A DNA stretch of 64,000 nucleotides from positions 246,475,825-246,539,824 of the forward strand of contig OX352774.1 in the NCBI GenBank assembly GCA_947095535.1, read 5' to 3'. The translations under genes were made by a program, and so were the position numbers. The DNA comes from Poecilobothrus nobilitatus. Taxonomy: Eukaryota; Arthropoda; Insecta; Diptera; Dolichopodidae. The notes beneath the pieces were generated by a model. It ran no database searches. It had not been told where the DNA came from and saw only the letters and a program-made list of their open reading frames with translations. This document shows, piece by piece, positions 46,660-57,134 of the stretch; the stretch's first letter is position 1; the number at the start of each line of letters is the position of its first letter.

Positions 46660-46870
46660 TTTTTCGAACTTATGGCGCCATATCTCCGTAACGGATAAGG
46701 TTATAGAAAAAAGTTCTTCGTCAAAATTCATTGTTTTGCGACATTTATCCGGAGTTAAATTTTTATTGCTTTATTTTAAACGGTGTAGAAGTTTAGTAAT
46801 CAGTCAGACGAACAGAGGTACAGTCGGACATAGTGAAACTAATAGGCAAATTTTTTCAAATTTTTTTTCA
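46660..46870 (-). repeat. Interspersed repeat family B, copy 3
   Basis: On the minus strand it reads CCTATTAGTTTCACTATGTC, then TCTGTTCGTCTGACTG, AAACTTCTACACCGTTTAAA and AAGCAATAAAAATTTAAC. This is the same order as in the copies at 7436 and 17941. It continues to GTTACGGAGATATGGCGCCA, which is not evident in copy 1. Confidence 0.65.
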
Positions 46871-47404
46871 AAAATGTGCTAAAAATATTTCTCATTTACT
46901 ATTTTGCTTACATATCACACAAACATTGAAAATTTCAAATTTTGATTATGTGATTTAAGATTTTATGTTTACGATTATGTAATTTGAGTTTAGAATTTTC
47001 AGATTTTTGCAATTTATGAGATTTTGATAAATGGCATTTCGATACACTCCCAATTAAAAGATTAAAAGCTTTAGAAGACTTTGTAAAATAGAGGTTTTAT
47101 AAAAAAATTTTATATAGTACATATAATACGAGTATATAGAAAATTAAAATTATTGGTATATAGATAATGTATATCAGTTCTTGTATTTTATATTTCAAAA
47201 TAATGTAATTTTTAGCAATTATTAGGCAGATGGTAAATCCCACTTCATTGTTTAGGCAAAATATTTCTTTGATTCAATTTATAACTATACACCAACAGAA
47301 TTCACTAATATATGTATGTATATACACATATATAATGTATATTCATAAATCAACATTTAGGAAATGTCATCAACATTTTTTAATTCCATTTTAATTATCC
47401 CTGA

Positions 47405-47592
47405 GGGGCCTCGGTGACCTAGTGAGTAAGAGCGTATAAAATACGCTGTAAACACCGAGGGAGTATGGGTTCGAATCCCACACACGTCGTAAAAGTTATT
47501 CCCTCTTACGACATTTACAGCCACGCCTGAACAGGAACGGCTGTGTAATTTCCTGTCCACATTTAGGTGGCAGAGAATCGCATTAAAAAAAA
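47405..47592 (+). mobile_element. tRNA-derived SINE, full-length copy 6
   Basis: This is a 188-bp element starting GGGGCCTCGGTGACCTAGTG. It has a B box GGTTCGAATCC, the tail hairpin word CCACATTTAGGTGG (one arm mutated) and a terminal A run. A 12-bp target duplication, AATTATCCCTGA, lies at 47393-47404 and 47593-47604. Closely similar along its length to copy 1 at 1896. Confidence 0.93.
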
Positions 47593-49244
47593 AATTATCC
47601 CTGATGAATATACATATGTATATATGCTAAAAAAAACTATATATAATAAATACATAAACTCTTAATATAACCATAAAAGTCAACTAAAATACCACCCATT
47701 TTAAATATTTGAAAAACTTTATCCTTTTTCCTATATACATATATTATTTTTTCTTTATCTCTATACCAGAATCATGAGTAATTAGTTACTAAAAAGGTGA
47801 TCATAAATTATTTTTTTTTGCATTGCTAATTTCAAATTGAAAATATGCAAAGATAACACAAAAAAAAAAAAAAAAATTTAAATTGAAAATATTTTGCAAA
47901 CACGCGACTTTTTAACAAAAATAAGAAAAACAAAACAATAAAACCAAAAATATTTTAAAAATTATTTAAAAATTTAATAAATAAACTTTTTGTAATAAAA
48001 ATATAATTTTGACAATTAAAATGAATTTTTATTATTAAAAATGTAATCTTATATTAATTTTGAATAAAATTAACAAGGATAAAAAACAAAAAAAAAAACA
48101 AACGAAAAAAAAGGAAGGGAACTAACGAAGAATATTTGAATTATTAAAATTTGCATAATTTTACAAAAGAAAAAGGATATACGTATATACTACGTATATA
48201 TGTATATGTATGCCAGTATATATTATCCTTTATAACCTTGAAATGAAAATTAGCAGCTCATAATCCATTGGGAAAACAATCAATAACAAAATAAAAAAAA
48301 CATAAGTACATAATATATATAGTAAGAACATTAATTACATAATAGTGACATGCAAAATATGTTTTTAAAGAGGGTTGTAAATCTCTATATATATCAACTA
48401 ATCAACATTTTGTTTTCTATTCTGTTTAAAATGATTTCAATATTTTTGAGAAAATCTATTTTGCAATCTATATATTATTACACTAAAATTCACTTCGTTT
48501 TTCTCTTTCTCTCTTCGAATCACTTTCATTCTCATCATAATATACATTTAAAACTCATATTATACAGTAATTCTATATAATATAAGATCCTTCATCCTTA
48601 ATTTATATCATATTAACGTGTAACCTAATCTTGGCATATAGATGTCAATTATTTTTATTATACCAAAAAAATAAAATAAAATGCACTGATATTTTTAAAA
48701 TTGTAAATAAACAAAAAATATGATGGGAGGAAAAAAAATTTGCATAAAACAGGATAATAGAACGCCCCTAAATAAGAATATTATTATTATTATAATAATT
48801 ATTTTGCGGAATAAAATAAAAAAGAGCATTCTGAACATTTCTCATCCTTACATTTATAATACGCCAATGATTACGAGATTTTAGTTATTTTTTTTTTTTT
48901 TGTGTTGTGTTGTGATGCAAAAGTGTTGTAAAAATTTTAGAATTTTTTTTAAAAAATGTTATCCTTTTTCATTATCCTTCCTTTTTATTTGTAACTTATA
49001 TTTTTAATATTTATATTTACATTGTCTATGTTTTTTTTTTTTTTGTTTTTTTTTTTAATGTCACTATTAAATAATGATTTAATGACCTGAATTATGATAT
49101 GATTATAATAATTAGAAAATACAGAATATAGAAATACGAAATACTGAAAAATTTTCTTATTTTAGATGATCTTGAAATGCTAAAGGTTAAAAGGTTCAAG
49201 GAAAAAAAAATTATAATATTACCTATATATTACCTTATAATAAG

Positions 49245-49471
49245 CAGAGTTGTAAAAGAGCGAACTCAAATGCAAAACTTAACTCAAAACTGAAATCATA
49301 TGTTGAGCTAGTTCATAGCTATTCACGTATGAGCTCAAAAATTAAACTAGTTCATATTTTAAGCTATAGTGATAAACTCACCATTTGATCTAACTCAAAT
49401 GTGACCTAATATAAAATTTCAGTTGAGGGATGAGATGAGTTGAGTTGAAATTTGAGCTTTTTATAACCCTT
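49245..49471. mobile_element. hAT-type MITE, 227 bp
   Basis: The left end CAGAGTTGTAAAAGAGC and the reverse complement of the right end (AAGGGTTATAAAAAGCTC) are imperfect terminal inverted repeats in the style of hAT elements. They are flanked by 8-bp direct repeats ATAATAAG (49237-49244) and ATAATAAA (49472-49479), the duplication length typical of hAT. The interior is built of variants of AACTCAAA and TGAGCTC in both orientations. There is no coding capacity. Confidence 0.78.
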
Positions 49472-52400
49472 ATAATAAATACTTAACAATTATGAAAAAT
49501 TAGATTGTTTAGCTTTAGAAGCCCTTAAGAAATATGAATTTAAAAATGGTTTTTCAGTTTCTGCATATTCTATAGAGGATTTCTGTAGGTAGAATATGGG
49601 ATAAAACTAATAAATATATGGAATATGATATAAAAACTGAAATTTTGATCAGCTATAATATTCAGTCAGTTTTATACAATAGAAATTTGAAGTAAACCCA
49701 AAAGGAAATCATAACCCATTAAATGAACAAAATTTTTACTGAAAAATTGATATATGTATGTACCTACATATACTTAAAATTTGTTGTTCTTTATTGACTG
49801 CTAATCTAAATAAACTTCTAGCAGATTTTATAAATAAAGCATTGATTTTACAGCTAAGAAATTCTTTATTTACCCTACCTCGTGCTATTGTCCGAATTGT
49901 TTTTCTATGGTCGGTCCATGGATCAAAATTAAGCTCGTAATACCATTAATTGTAAAAACGTTTGTCAGAAGTAATCATTGCCTTTAGTTGGGTTTAGTTT
50001 CACTACTTTAAATTACATATGTATAATTTTCAGCATATAGATAAGGAAACAAATGAGATTTATTCCAAAAATTTAACTTATCTGTATCTTTTTTTTTTTA
50101 ATTTAAAATTTATCTTTTTAAGATTTTTAAATTTCGTCATTTTGTATCTGAATCATAATTTAATTTTCTTGCAAAGTGAATGAGTAAGCAATATTGTTAT
50201 AATAATAAGTGAATTATATTACAAGGATTCTGATTACAAATCCTTTTTCTTTCTGTTCCTGTTTTATAATTATTATTATCTATGCTCTTGTTATTTTCAA
50301 TTGCCTGGCTATACATATATAAATACTATTTTAGTCATGTTTTGATAGTTTTGTTTCATTTTGTAAATGAATCGCTTATTTTCACTTTTTTTTATTTTTT
50401 GTTTTTTTTTGAATATGTTGAATCAAAAAGGATTTCTTCTCTTGTATTTTCTGAAAGTCATCTATCATTATATGCAAATTTTTTTTATTTTTTTTTTTAA
50501 ATGATTATTTATATACGGTAAATTTTCTTTATAATATGCAAATTTAGGGTGATTTATTTGGGGTTAAAAAGGATAATAAGTGTATATTAGGATAAAATTT
50601 ATTTTACATTATTTTTAAAAATTTTTTTTTCTGCATTTTGTTTTTATTTTTTTTTGCAGAAAATATAATAATCAAGAGTAGTAAAATAAGAGAAAATCAG
50701 ATTTATAAAACTTAAACACCTTTACTACTTTTTATAAATCGAAGTGTTGTGATTTATTGATTGAATAAATATTAATTTTTATTTGAAAGGACTATTAAAA
50801 GGATATTCGAAAAAAATAATAACAATAATTGTATCAAATTAATAATTATTGATTTGAAAGCTAATAATTTTTTTTATTTTATTTGATTTCAAAAACAAAA
50901 AAAAACAGTATATCTGTGATTTATGACCCCGTTTAAAAAAAAAAAAGTTTCATAACAAGAAAAAAAGAAAAACAACACTTTATTGTGCAATTTTTTTTTA
51001 TTTTTTTTTTGTTATTATTTTGAAATTTTATTAACAAGGATATGTAAAAAAAAGTGAAAGTACTGCACTAAATAATAAAAAAAAAACAAGAATGTGAATT
51101 AATTTCGAAAGTCAAAGAGAAATTTTAGAAATTTAATTTTTATATTGAGGTTTTCTGATATGTATTTGTAATTTAAGGGTTCGAATAATCGGATTAATTA
51201 AAATAATTGAATTTATCCTTTTTTTTTTTTAGATCCTTTGCTTTGCAAACTATTTTTTTGCTAATTTTTAAAAAGATTTTAAAAGAATTTGTTTTGGTGT
51301 TAGTTCAATTGATTTTAATTTTTAGGTTTAGGTACTTATTATTGATTTTAATGTTAAGGTACTTAAAAAAAAAACAAAATATGAATGTAATAAACAAAGA
51401 TTATTTGAATAATTGTTAAAATATATATATATGTATATACTTAAGCTGTCGTTTTATTTATATTTTGTTTATTTTTGAATAAATTCAATATGTATAGTGT
51501 TAATAAAATAAGTGTTTAAAATCGGATTAAATTTATATTTTATTTTTATTTTTGGTAGATTAAAAAATGATTTTCAATCAAATATTTGAAGTGTCTTATT
51601 AAGAGTGTCTTATTAGCAATTAATATTTAAAAATTGTATATAGTAGGGTTTTGATATAATACATATGTATGCATGTAAATAAATAAATTTTTTTTAAATA
51701 TTTCTATTAAACGATTAATTTTTGATATCTTAACAAAAATATTAAAAAAGAATGCATGCCGAAAAATGAAGTTTAGTTAAGACTATAGACGAGAAACTGC
51801 ATAATGGAAATGAAACTTTTTAAATAAAAGTCAAAAAAGAGAAAACTTGATCATGTTCCATGTTGCTAAAACACTAATTTAACGATACAGAATCTAGGAC
51901 GATAAAGAGAATTAATTTGAGTGTGGGTGGACAATGTTCATTAACCGGTTAAAGTGGATACAGTGTACAAGTTAGATTTGATTTTTCACTACGGTAATGT
52001 CAAGATATAGTTTCCAACAAAAATAATTAAAAAAGAGCTGATAAAATTGTAGTAAACATAAATAGATAAATTCGTATTTATTTATGTAATACCATGAAAA
52101 ATGATAGACAATAGATTTAAACGATATTTGATGTACGATATTTGACATTTGTAATAAACATGATGATTACAAACAAATTTAAGGATCCTTTGCTATGTGG
52201 TAATATTCTATAAACTTATTTAGTTTTTTTTTTTGTAATAATTATATTCAATAAAATAAGCTATTAAATAAATTTAATCGCATATATAATGTATAGCAGA
52301 TAAATCGATACTATGACCAATAAAATAAATTATAATCTATGTATTTGATAAAAATAAATAAATTTTGATAAGGTTATTTAATCTACATATATCGCTATAA

Positions 52401-53214
52401 AATAAATAATAAGTGATAAGCATATAACTTTTTGTTTGATAGCTATATTCAATTTTTCTATTTTTATAATTTGGCTCAATTTACATTGAGAAATGTTGTC
52501 CTTTAAATACAATTGTAATAGAGCAACTTATAAACATTTCTTGTAATTAATAAAAAATTACATTATAACCAGTTTATTCCCAATTTTTGTTCCCCCCCAA
52601 ATAAAAATGTAATAAAATTTAGATCAAGTGTTGTAACAATATATTACTAGAATTTTTAGTTCTTTAATTTTTTAATACACATATAAGTATAATAATAATA
52701 ATAATAATTAAATACAATAATATTATTTATATGGCCTAATTACAGGTATTTCTTTTTTCAAATTTAAAAATAAATTTTTATCTCTTTATACCTTCTTTAC
52801 AAAAATAAGAAATTTGAAAATAAAATATATTTGAAAATTAAAATCTTCACATTTTTATAAGACATTATGTTTTTTTCATTGTAATTAAGTATTTCAGTTA
52901 AGCTTATTTTGTTTTTTTTTTGTTTTAGTTTCAATCTCCTGTTCCCCTGACAATCATGTATAATATTTAATGTGGATATTTATGATGCGTGTGATTTTAA
53001 TGCTATAAATGTTAATGCAATATTTATTTTTATTGGAAGATTTGAATTGATTAATTTTTTTTTGTTAAATATGAAGTGTATAAAATTTATGACCAAATTT
53101 CATTCTTAAACTTTAAATAATGGATCTCCAATATTATTTTGTTTTCTTAGTTCTTAAATTTTTACTTTTGGTTCACCGATTTTTTTTTTTTTAAATAAAT
53201 AATATTTGAGTTAT

Positions 53215-55127
53215 CTAATCAGTCAATTGGAGCAAGGAGTTTATTGTTGCATCTTTATTACCACGATTAGCTTCGAAAACAGATTTAATTACTTCTTTAT
53301 CGATGTTGGGAAACATTTCTTGAACCTATAAAGATATTAAAAATTATTTATAACTCGTTTTTTTTTTTAATTTTTTGTTTGTTTGTATCTGAAAACTTAC
53401 TTGTTTCATATCTTCTTCACTGATTTTAATTGGTGTTACTGCAACTGGTTGTGGTGCTACTTGTGGTTGTTGTGGTGCAACAAATATAGGCAATGGTCTA
53501 CCGGCTACGTTTGGTACCATAGCAACAGGTAAAACAGTTGGTGCTTGATACATATAAGGTTGGATTGGTTGAGCACTAAAACTTAATACCAAGTCAATTT
53601 GCCCTTCAATACCATCTCCTTGTTTACCACTTAATGCATACCATTCTTCATGTGTTTCGCCACGTAATACATTATCTGGTATTCTAATTTCGGTCCATGC
53701 TATTAATTCATCCATTTTAAAACTACATTCATCATAAATTTCAATTGAAATGGAATGTACACCAGCCGGTAATTGACTGTGTATAACACGATTCCATCTT
53801 GGTCCTTTACCACCGTTTGGATCTGTTTGTGTTTCATATACAAAATGGCCAACTCTAACACGTACATATGGATCCATTCTAGTTAAACCATAATTACGTA
53901 CTAATTTGGCTTGAGCAACCGTTATACTCAATCTTCCAACAATATTAGGTGCCTAAAATGAATAATAAAATTTTTAATTGTTGAACAATTTTTATTTTGA
54001 TTTTTCTATAAAATGTTTAATGAATTATCTATTTTACCATATAGGGTGCAGCTTGTTGTTGTTGATAGAGAGCCATTGCAGCTTGACAGTCAGCTGCTTC
54101 TTGAATTTCTCTGGCTGTATGTATACGTAGAAAATCTGTTGGGAGTGGACCCACTACCGCCTAAAATATAGGTATAAAAATAAATTATTAATCATTGTTA
54201 AAAATTGAAATAATGCTAGTAAAAAATTTTATGTTACTCCATTGAAAAAAAAAGCCTAATGACGTTGATTAAAAAATTATTACTTAATTTTCTATTAAAA
54301 TTTTCTTATCAAACAAAAAATTCTTTTTAATATAAGTTTGGCATTTCATTATTGTTTTAAACAAATTGCTTAAGTTATGTTATGAGTAATTTATGATTTC
54401 ATACAGTTTATTTTCGTAAAAAATTAGCTTAATTTCAAAACTTTAAAAGGTTTATACAAAAAATAAAAACTTTAATATAATATATGCATACATACATACA
54501 TATCTATATAAATGTATTAAATTACATTCGATATTTAAATTTAGTAGTAAAGTAACTATATTAAAGCTATTCTAAAGGCAAAAATCATTATGAACTTTTG
54601 AATGTACGTATCTATAAACATTGTTACGCTCTGATAGTTTAACCAAGTTGAACCGAAACAACCGTTTTAATTAAATGACAACAAAATAAAATAAAAAGTA
54701 ATTTTCATATTTGGTCTTGTTTTTTTCTTTTATAAAATTTATAAGGTTTCATTTTATTTTATGATCAAAAGTATATCATATGATTTGGTTTTATCCGCGC
54801 CTGTCTATCTTCATTTTTATATTAAATTTTTTTAAATGACTCATCAAAGTTCTGGAAATTTTTTAAAATCTTAAAAACAAAAAAATAATTCGATTATTAC
54901 AAATCATTACGATAATTTTCATTTAATTAAAACGTTATTTTTAGATTAAAGTGTTACAATTGAATAAACAAAAACAAAATAAACATGGAAAATCGTTATA
55001 TGTATTGTTTTTTTTTTTTTTTTGTGTTGGCAGAAATATTTTTTTTTACTTTTTGCCAAAAAAAAACAATATTCTTTCTTACCCTTTTCCATCTTTCTTC
55101 TTTTGTATTTTCTGTTGCACTAGCCAT
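53215..55127 (-). CDS. Tollip: Toll-interacting protein (Tollip)
   Basis: There are four coding exons on the minus strand: 55083-55127, 54038-54160, 53401-53952 and 53215-53325. All junctions are phase 0 with GT/AG introns. The product is 276 aa, about the usual Tollip length. Exon 1 gives [15 protein letters not shown]. Exon 2 carries the N-terminal region ([10 protein letters not shown]). Exon 3 carries the C2 domain (about 63-185): [54 protein letters not shown] and [12 protein letters not shown] Pro/Val-rich linker follows. Exon 4 carries the C-terminal CUE domain ([19 protein letters not shown], then [13 protein letters not shown]). Tollip is a cytosolic and endosomal adaptor: C2 binds phosphoinositides, CUE binds ubiquitin, and it acts in receptor sorting and Toll/IL-1 signalling in vertebrates. 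The role in this insect is inferred by homology. Confidence 0.97.
53326..53400 (-). other. Tollip intron 3
   Basis: A 75-bp intron splits the CUE domain between MKQ and VQEMF. The donor is GTAAGT and the acceptor TTTATAG. Confidence 0.92.
53953..54037 (-). other. Tollip intron 2
   Basis: An 85-bp intron lies between PYM and APNIV, just before the C2 domain. The donor is GTAAAA and the acceptor ATTTTAG. Confidence 0.9.
54161..55082 (-). other. Tollip intron 1
   Basis: A 922-bp intron separates the 15-codon first exon from the rest. The donor is GTAAGA and the acceptor ATTTTAG. No repeat or nested gene was recognised in it. Confidence 0.85.
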
Positions 55128-55480
55128 TATATATTTTAAAAAATTTTCTATTTTGAATTTTTATATATATTTTTAAGTATATATATATTTAAATAAACTA
55201 TTTTAAAATTAAATCACTTTTTATTCAATTAATTTAAAAATAAAAAAATAAAACAACAAACAATAATTCGTGTTAAATTTTCTGTTTTGTCTTCAATTCT
55301 TGCAAAAAAAATTTTTTTTTATTATTTGACATTTCGTTTTTGACATATCAACAACAGATGTTATAGTGAAATAATTGACCACTACGTGGCGTTAATATGA
55401 AACATATGGGTTTTAATTTATTTTGTTTTCCCAGAACAGATTAATATTAATGAATTCATGTTGAGTTTTATATTTGACAA

Positions 55481-55493
55481 TAGATGGCGCTGG
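55481..55493 (+). promoter_or_regulatory. CTCF-like motif upstream of Tollip
   Basis: TAGATGGCGCTGG fits the insect CTCF core AG(A/G)TGGCGC and its flanks. It lies 354 bp upstream of the Tollip start codon, beside a weaker GTGGCG word at 55386. The assignment is by motif only. Confidence 0.35.
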
Positions 55494-56560
55494 TAAAATA
55501 AAAAGAATTGTTCTAGAGAGTATTGAGAAGAGATTGTTTAAATAACGGTAAAATTTTTAAAATTATATTCAAAATTTTAACAGAAAAAATATTAAAAAGG
55601 CTTATAATTGCTTTATCAAAAAGGGAAATTTAATTTAAAGCGTTTTTAGGTTTTATTGTAGGTTGGTCCAAACAAAATTACTTTTTAAACTTTTTAAAGA
55701 GCTGTGGTTGAATCAACATCTATATTTTAAAATTGATAATATCATATTCGTTATTTAGGAGAAAAACTTCTTGTATGTAAATATAAAAAAAACTGTCAAA
55801 TTTTTCTTATATCAGTTATAGTTTAAAAGTTTTTTTTTTTAAATTTATGGCTACTAAGTACTAAATTCTGTGTAAACTGTCATAAAATTTTTAAAATATA
55901 ACACAGATTTTTTGAATCTTTTAAAAATGGAGTTACAATTATAAAAAAGTAATATTTGTTATGGAATGGTTAAAATTTCGACTGTTGTTAGAGTACTTTG
56001 TATATTCTATTAATTTAGTAAGATGGCATATATGTTTCTCAGATTTATGATTAAATTCATAAACTAGGAATAGAAGCTTACTATTTTTGCGATACTAAAC
56101 TGCTCCCAATGTTTTTTATATTTTATCTAGTTTTAAAGTTTATTTTAAACTTAATCTCTTGCTCATCGACTCATCGTTTTAAAATTTTCTAATATGTAAT
56201 TGTTAACGATTAAATTTTAAATATTAAAATACTCATAAATTTCAGTTAATTTTTATTAATTCTGATCAGGGCCAGAATCAGTGCTAAATTTTCTGTAAAT
56301 GTAAATAGCAATAGATGACCTAAGTATTTAAAAAAAAAAATTAACAAAATTTTACATTTTAGCCAGCGTGAGCGCACTCTTGAAGTTTAACGATGTAAAA
56401 ATATTGAAACTCAGAATTTTATCACTAACCGTCCAAATGTCGTCTAAAGAAAAACCATACCACATTTCTCGAAAATTTGCATAATATACATATTTATATT
56501 CATATGAATAATTACAGGCATTATTATAAACAACCTATGACTATGCTATAGCATAGCTTA

Positions 56561-56800
56561 AGAAGCTCCCGTATCTTGCGAATGAGAAGTCGAAGTACAA
56601 CTGTATAAGAATACTAGTTTGATTGCTTATAATGGACTAAAGAAAGTCAGTATACGCAATTGAACAAACTATAAGTAAAATTTATTTGTATTAAATTTTT
56701 TACACTAGAAAACAAAAGTGACACAGTTTGTCATTGTAGAATTTCTCTGGTGCCCCAATTATCATGATGTTGTGCTTAGTTTGCTTTATAGATTAATCCA
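56561..56800 (+). repeat. Interspersed repeat family C, copy 2
   Basis: It shares AAGCTCCCGTATCTTG, AGTAAAATTTATTTG and TGCCCCAATTATCATGATGT with 21391-21660. The two copies differ by many small indels, so the family is old. No ends could be defined. Confidence 0.7.
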
Positions 56801-57111
56801 GCACTGTATAAAATTTTAATATGTATATGTATTTAAACTATATCTTGATTTAAAAAATATACAAATATTTTAGTTTTATTTTTGATTTAAAAAATATGAT
56901 AAGCTGGCAAAGTTTTTATTTTTTTTTTTTTAAATATTGAACAACTTGCATCATGTATTGTTTGTATTTGTACATTTATTCTGTCAACACAAGCACGCAT
57001 ACATTATACTTTACTAGGCGTAGTCCTATCTTCTATATATGTACTCCTACTTGTAAAGAAAAAAGATAAAAAAATGCTTTATAAATTCATAATCAAAAAA
57101 TCAATAATAAT

Positions 57112-57134
57112 GATGATGGTGATGGTGATGGTGA
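57112..57134 (+). repeat. GATGGT microsatellite
   Basis: This is a short GATGATGGTGATGGTGATGG array in non-coding DNA. Confidence 0.85.

Larger units (their letters stand above)
45031..53214. other. Gene-free interval between gcm and Tollip
   Basis: About 8.2 kb has no supportable gene. It contains repeats of families A (45828) and B (46660), a full SINE (47405), a hAT-type MITE (49245) and long poly-A/poly-T tracts around 48-51 kb. Open frames here are Phe/Leu/Ile/Tyr-rich translations of A/T-rich DNA. Confidence 0.6.

Noticed and set aside
47357..47560. Minus-strand 67-codon frame with CGIRTHTP and LGHRGP
   Set aside because: It lies across the SINE. These peptide words are the antisense translation of the tRNA-like head and B box, a common source of false proteins.
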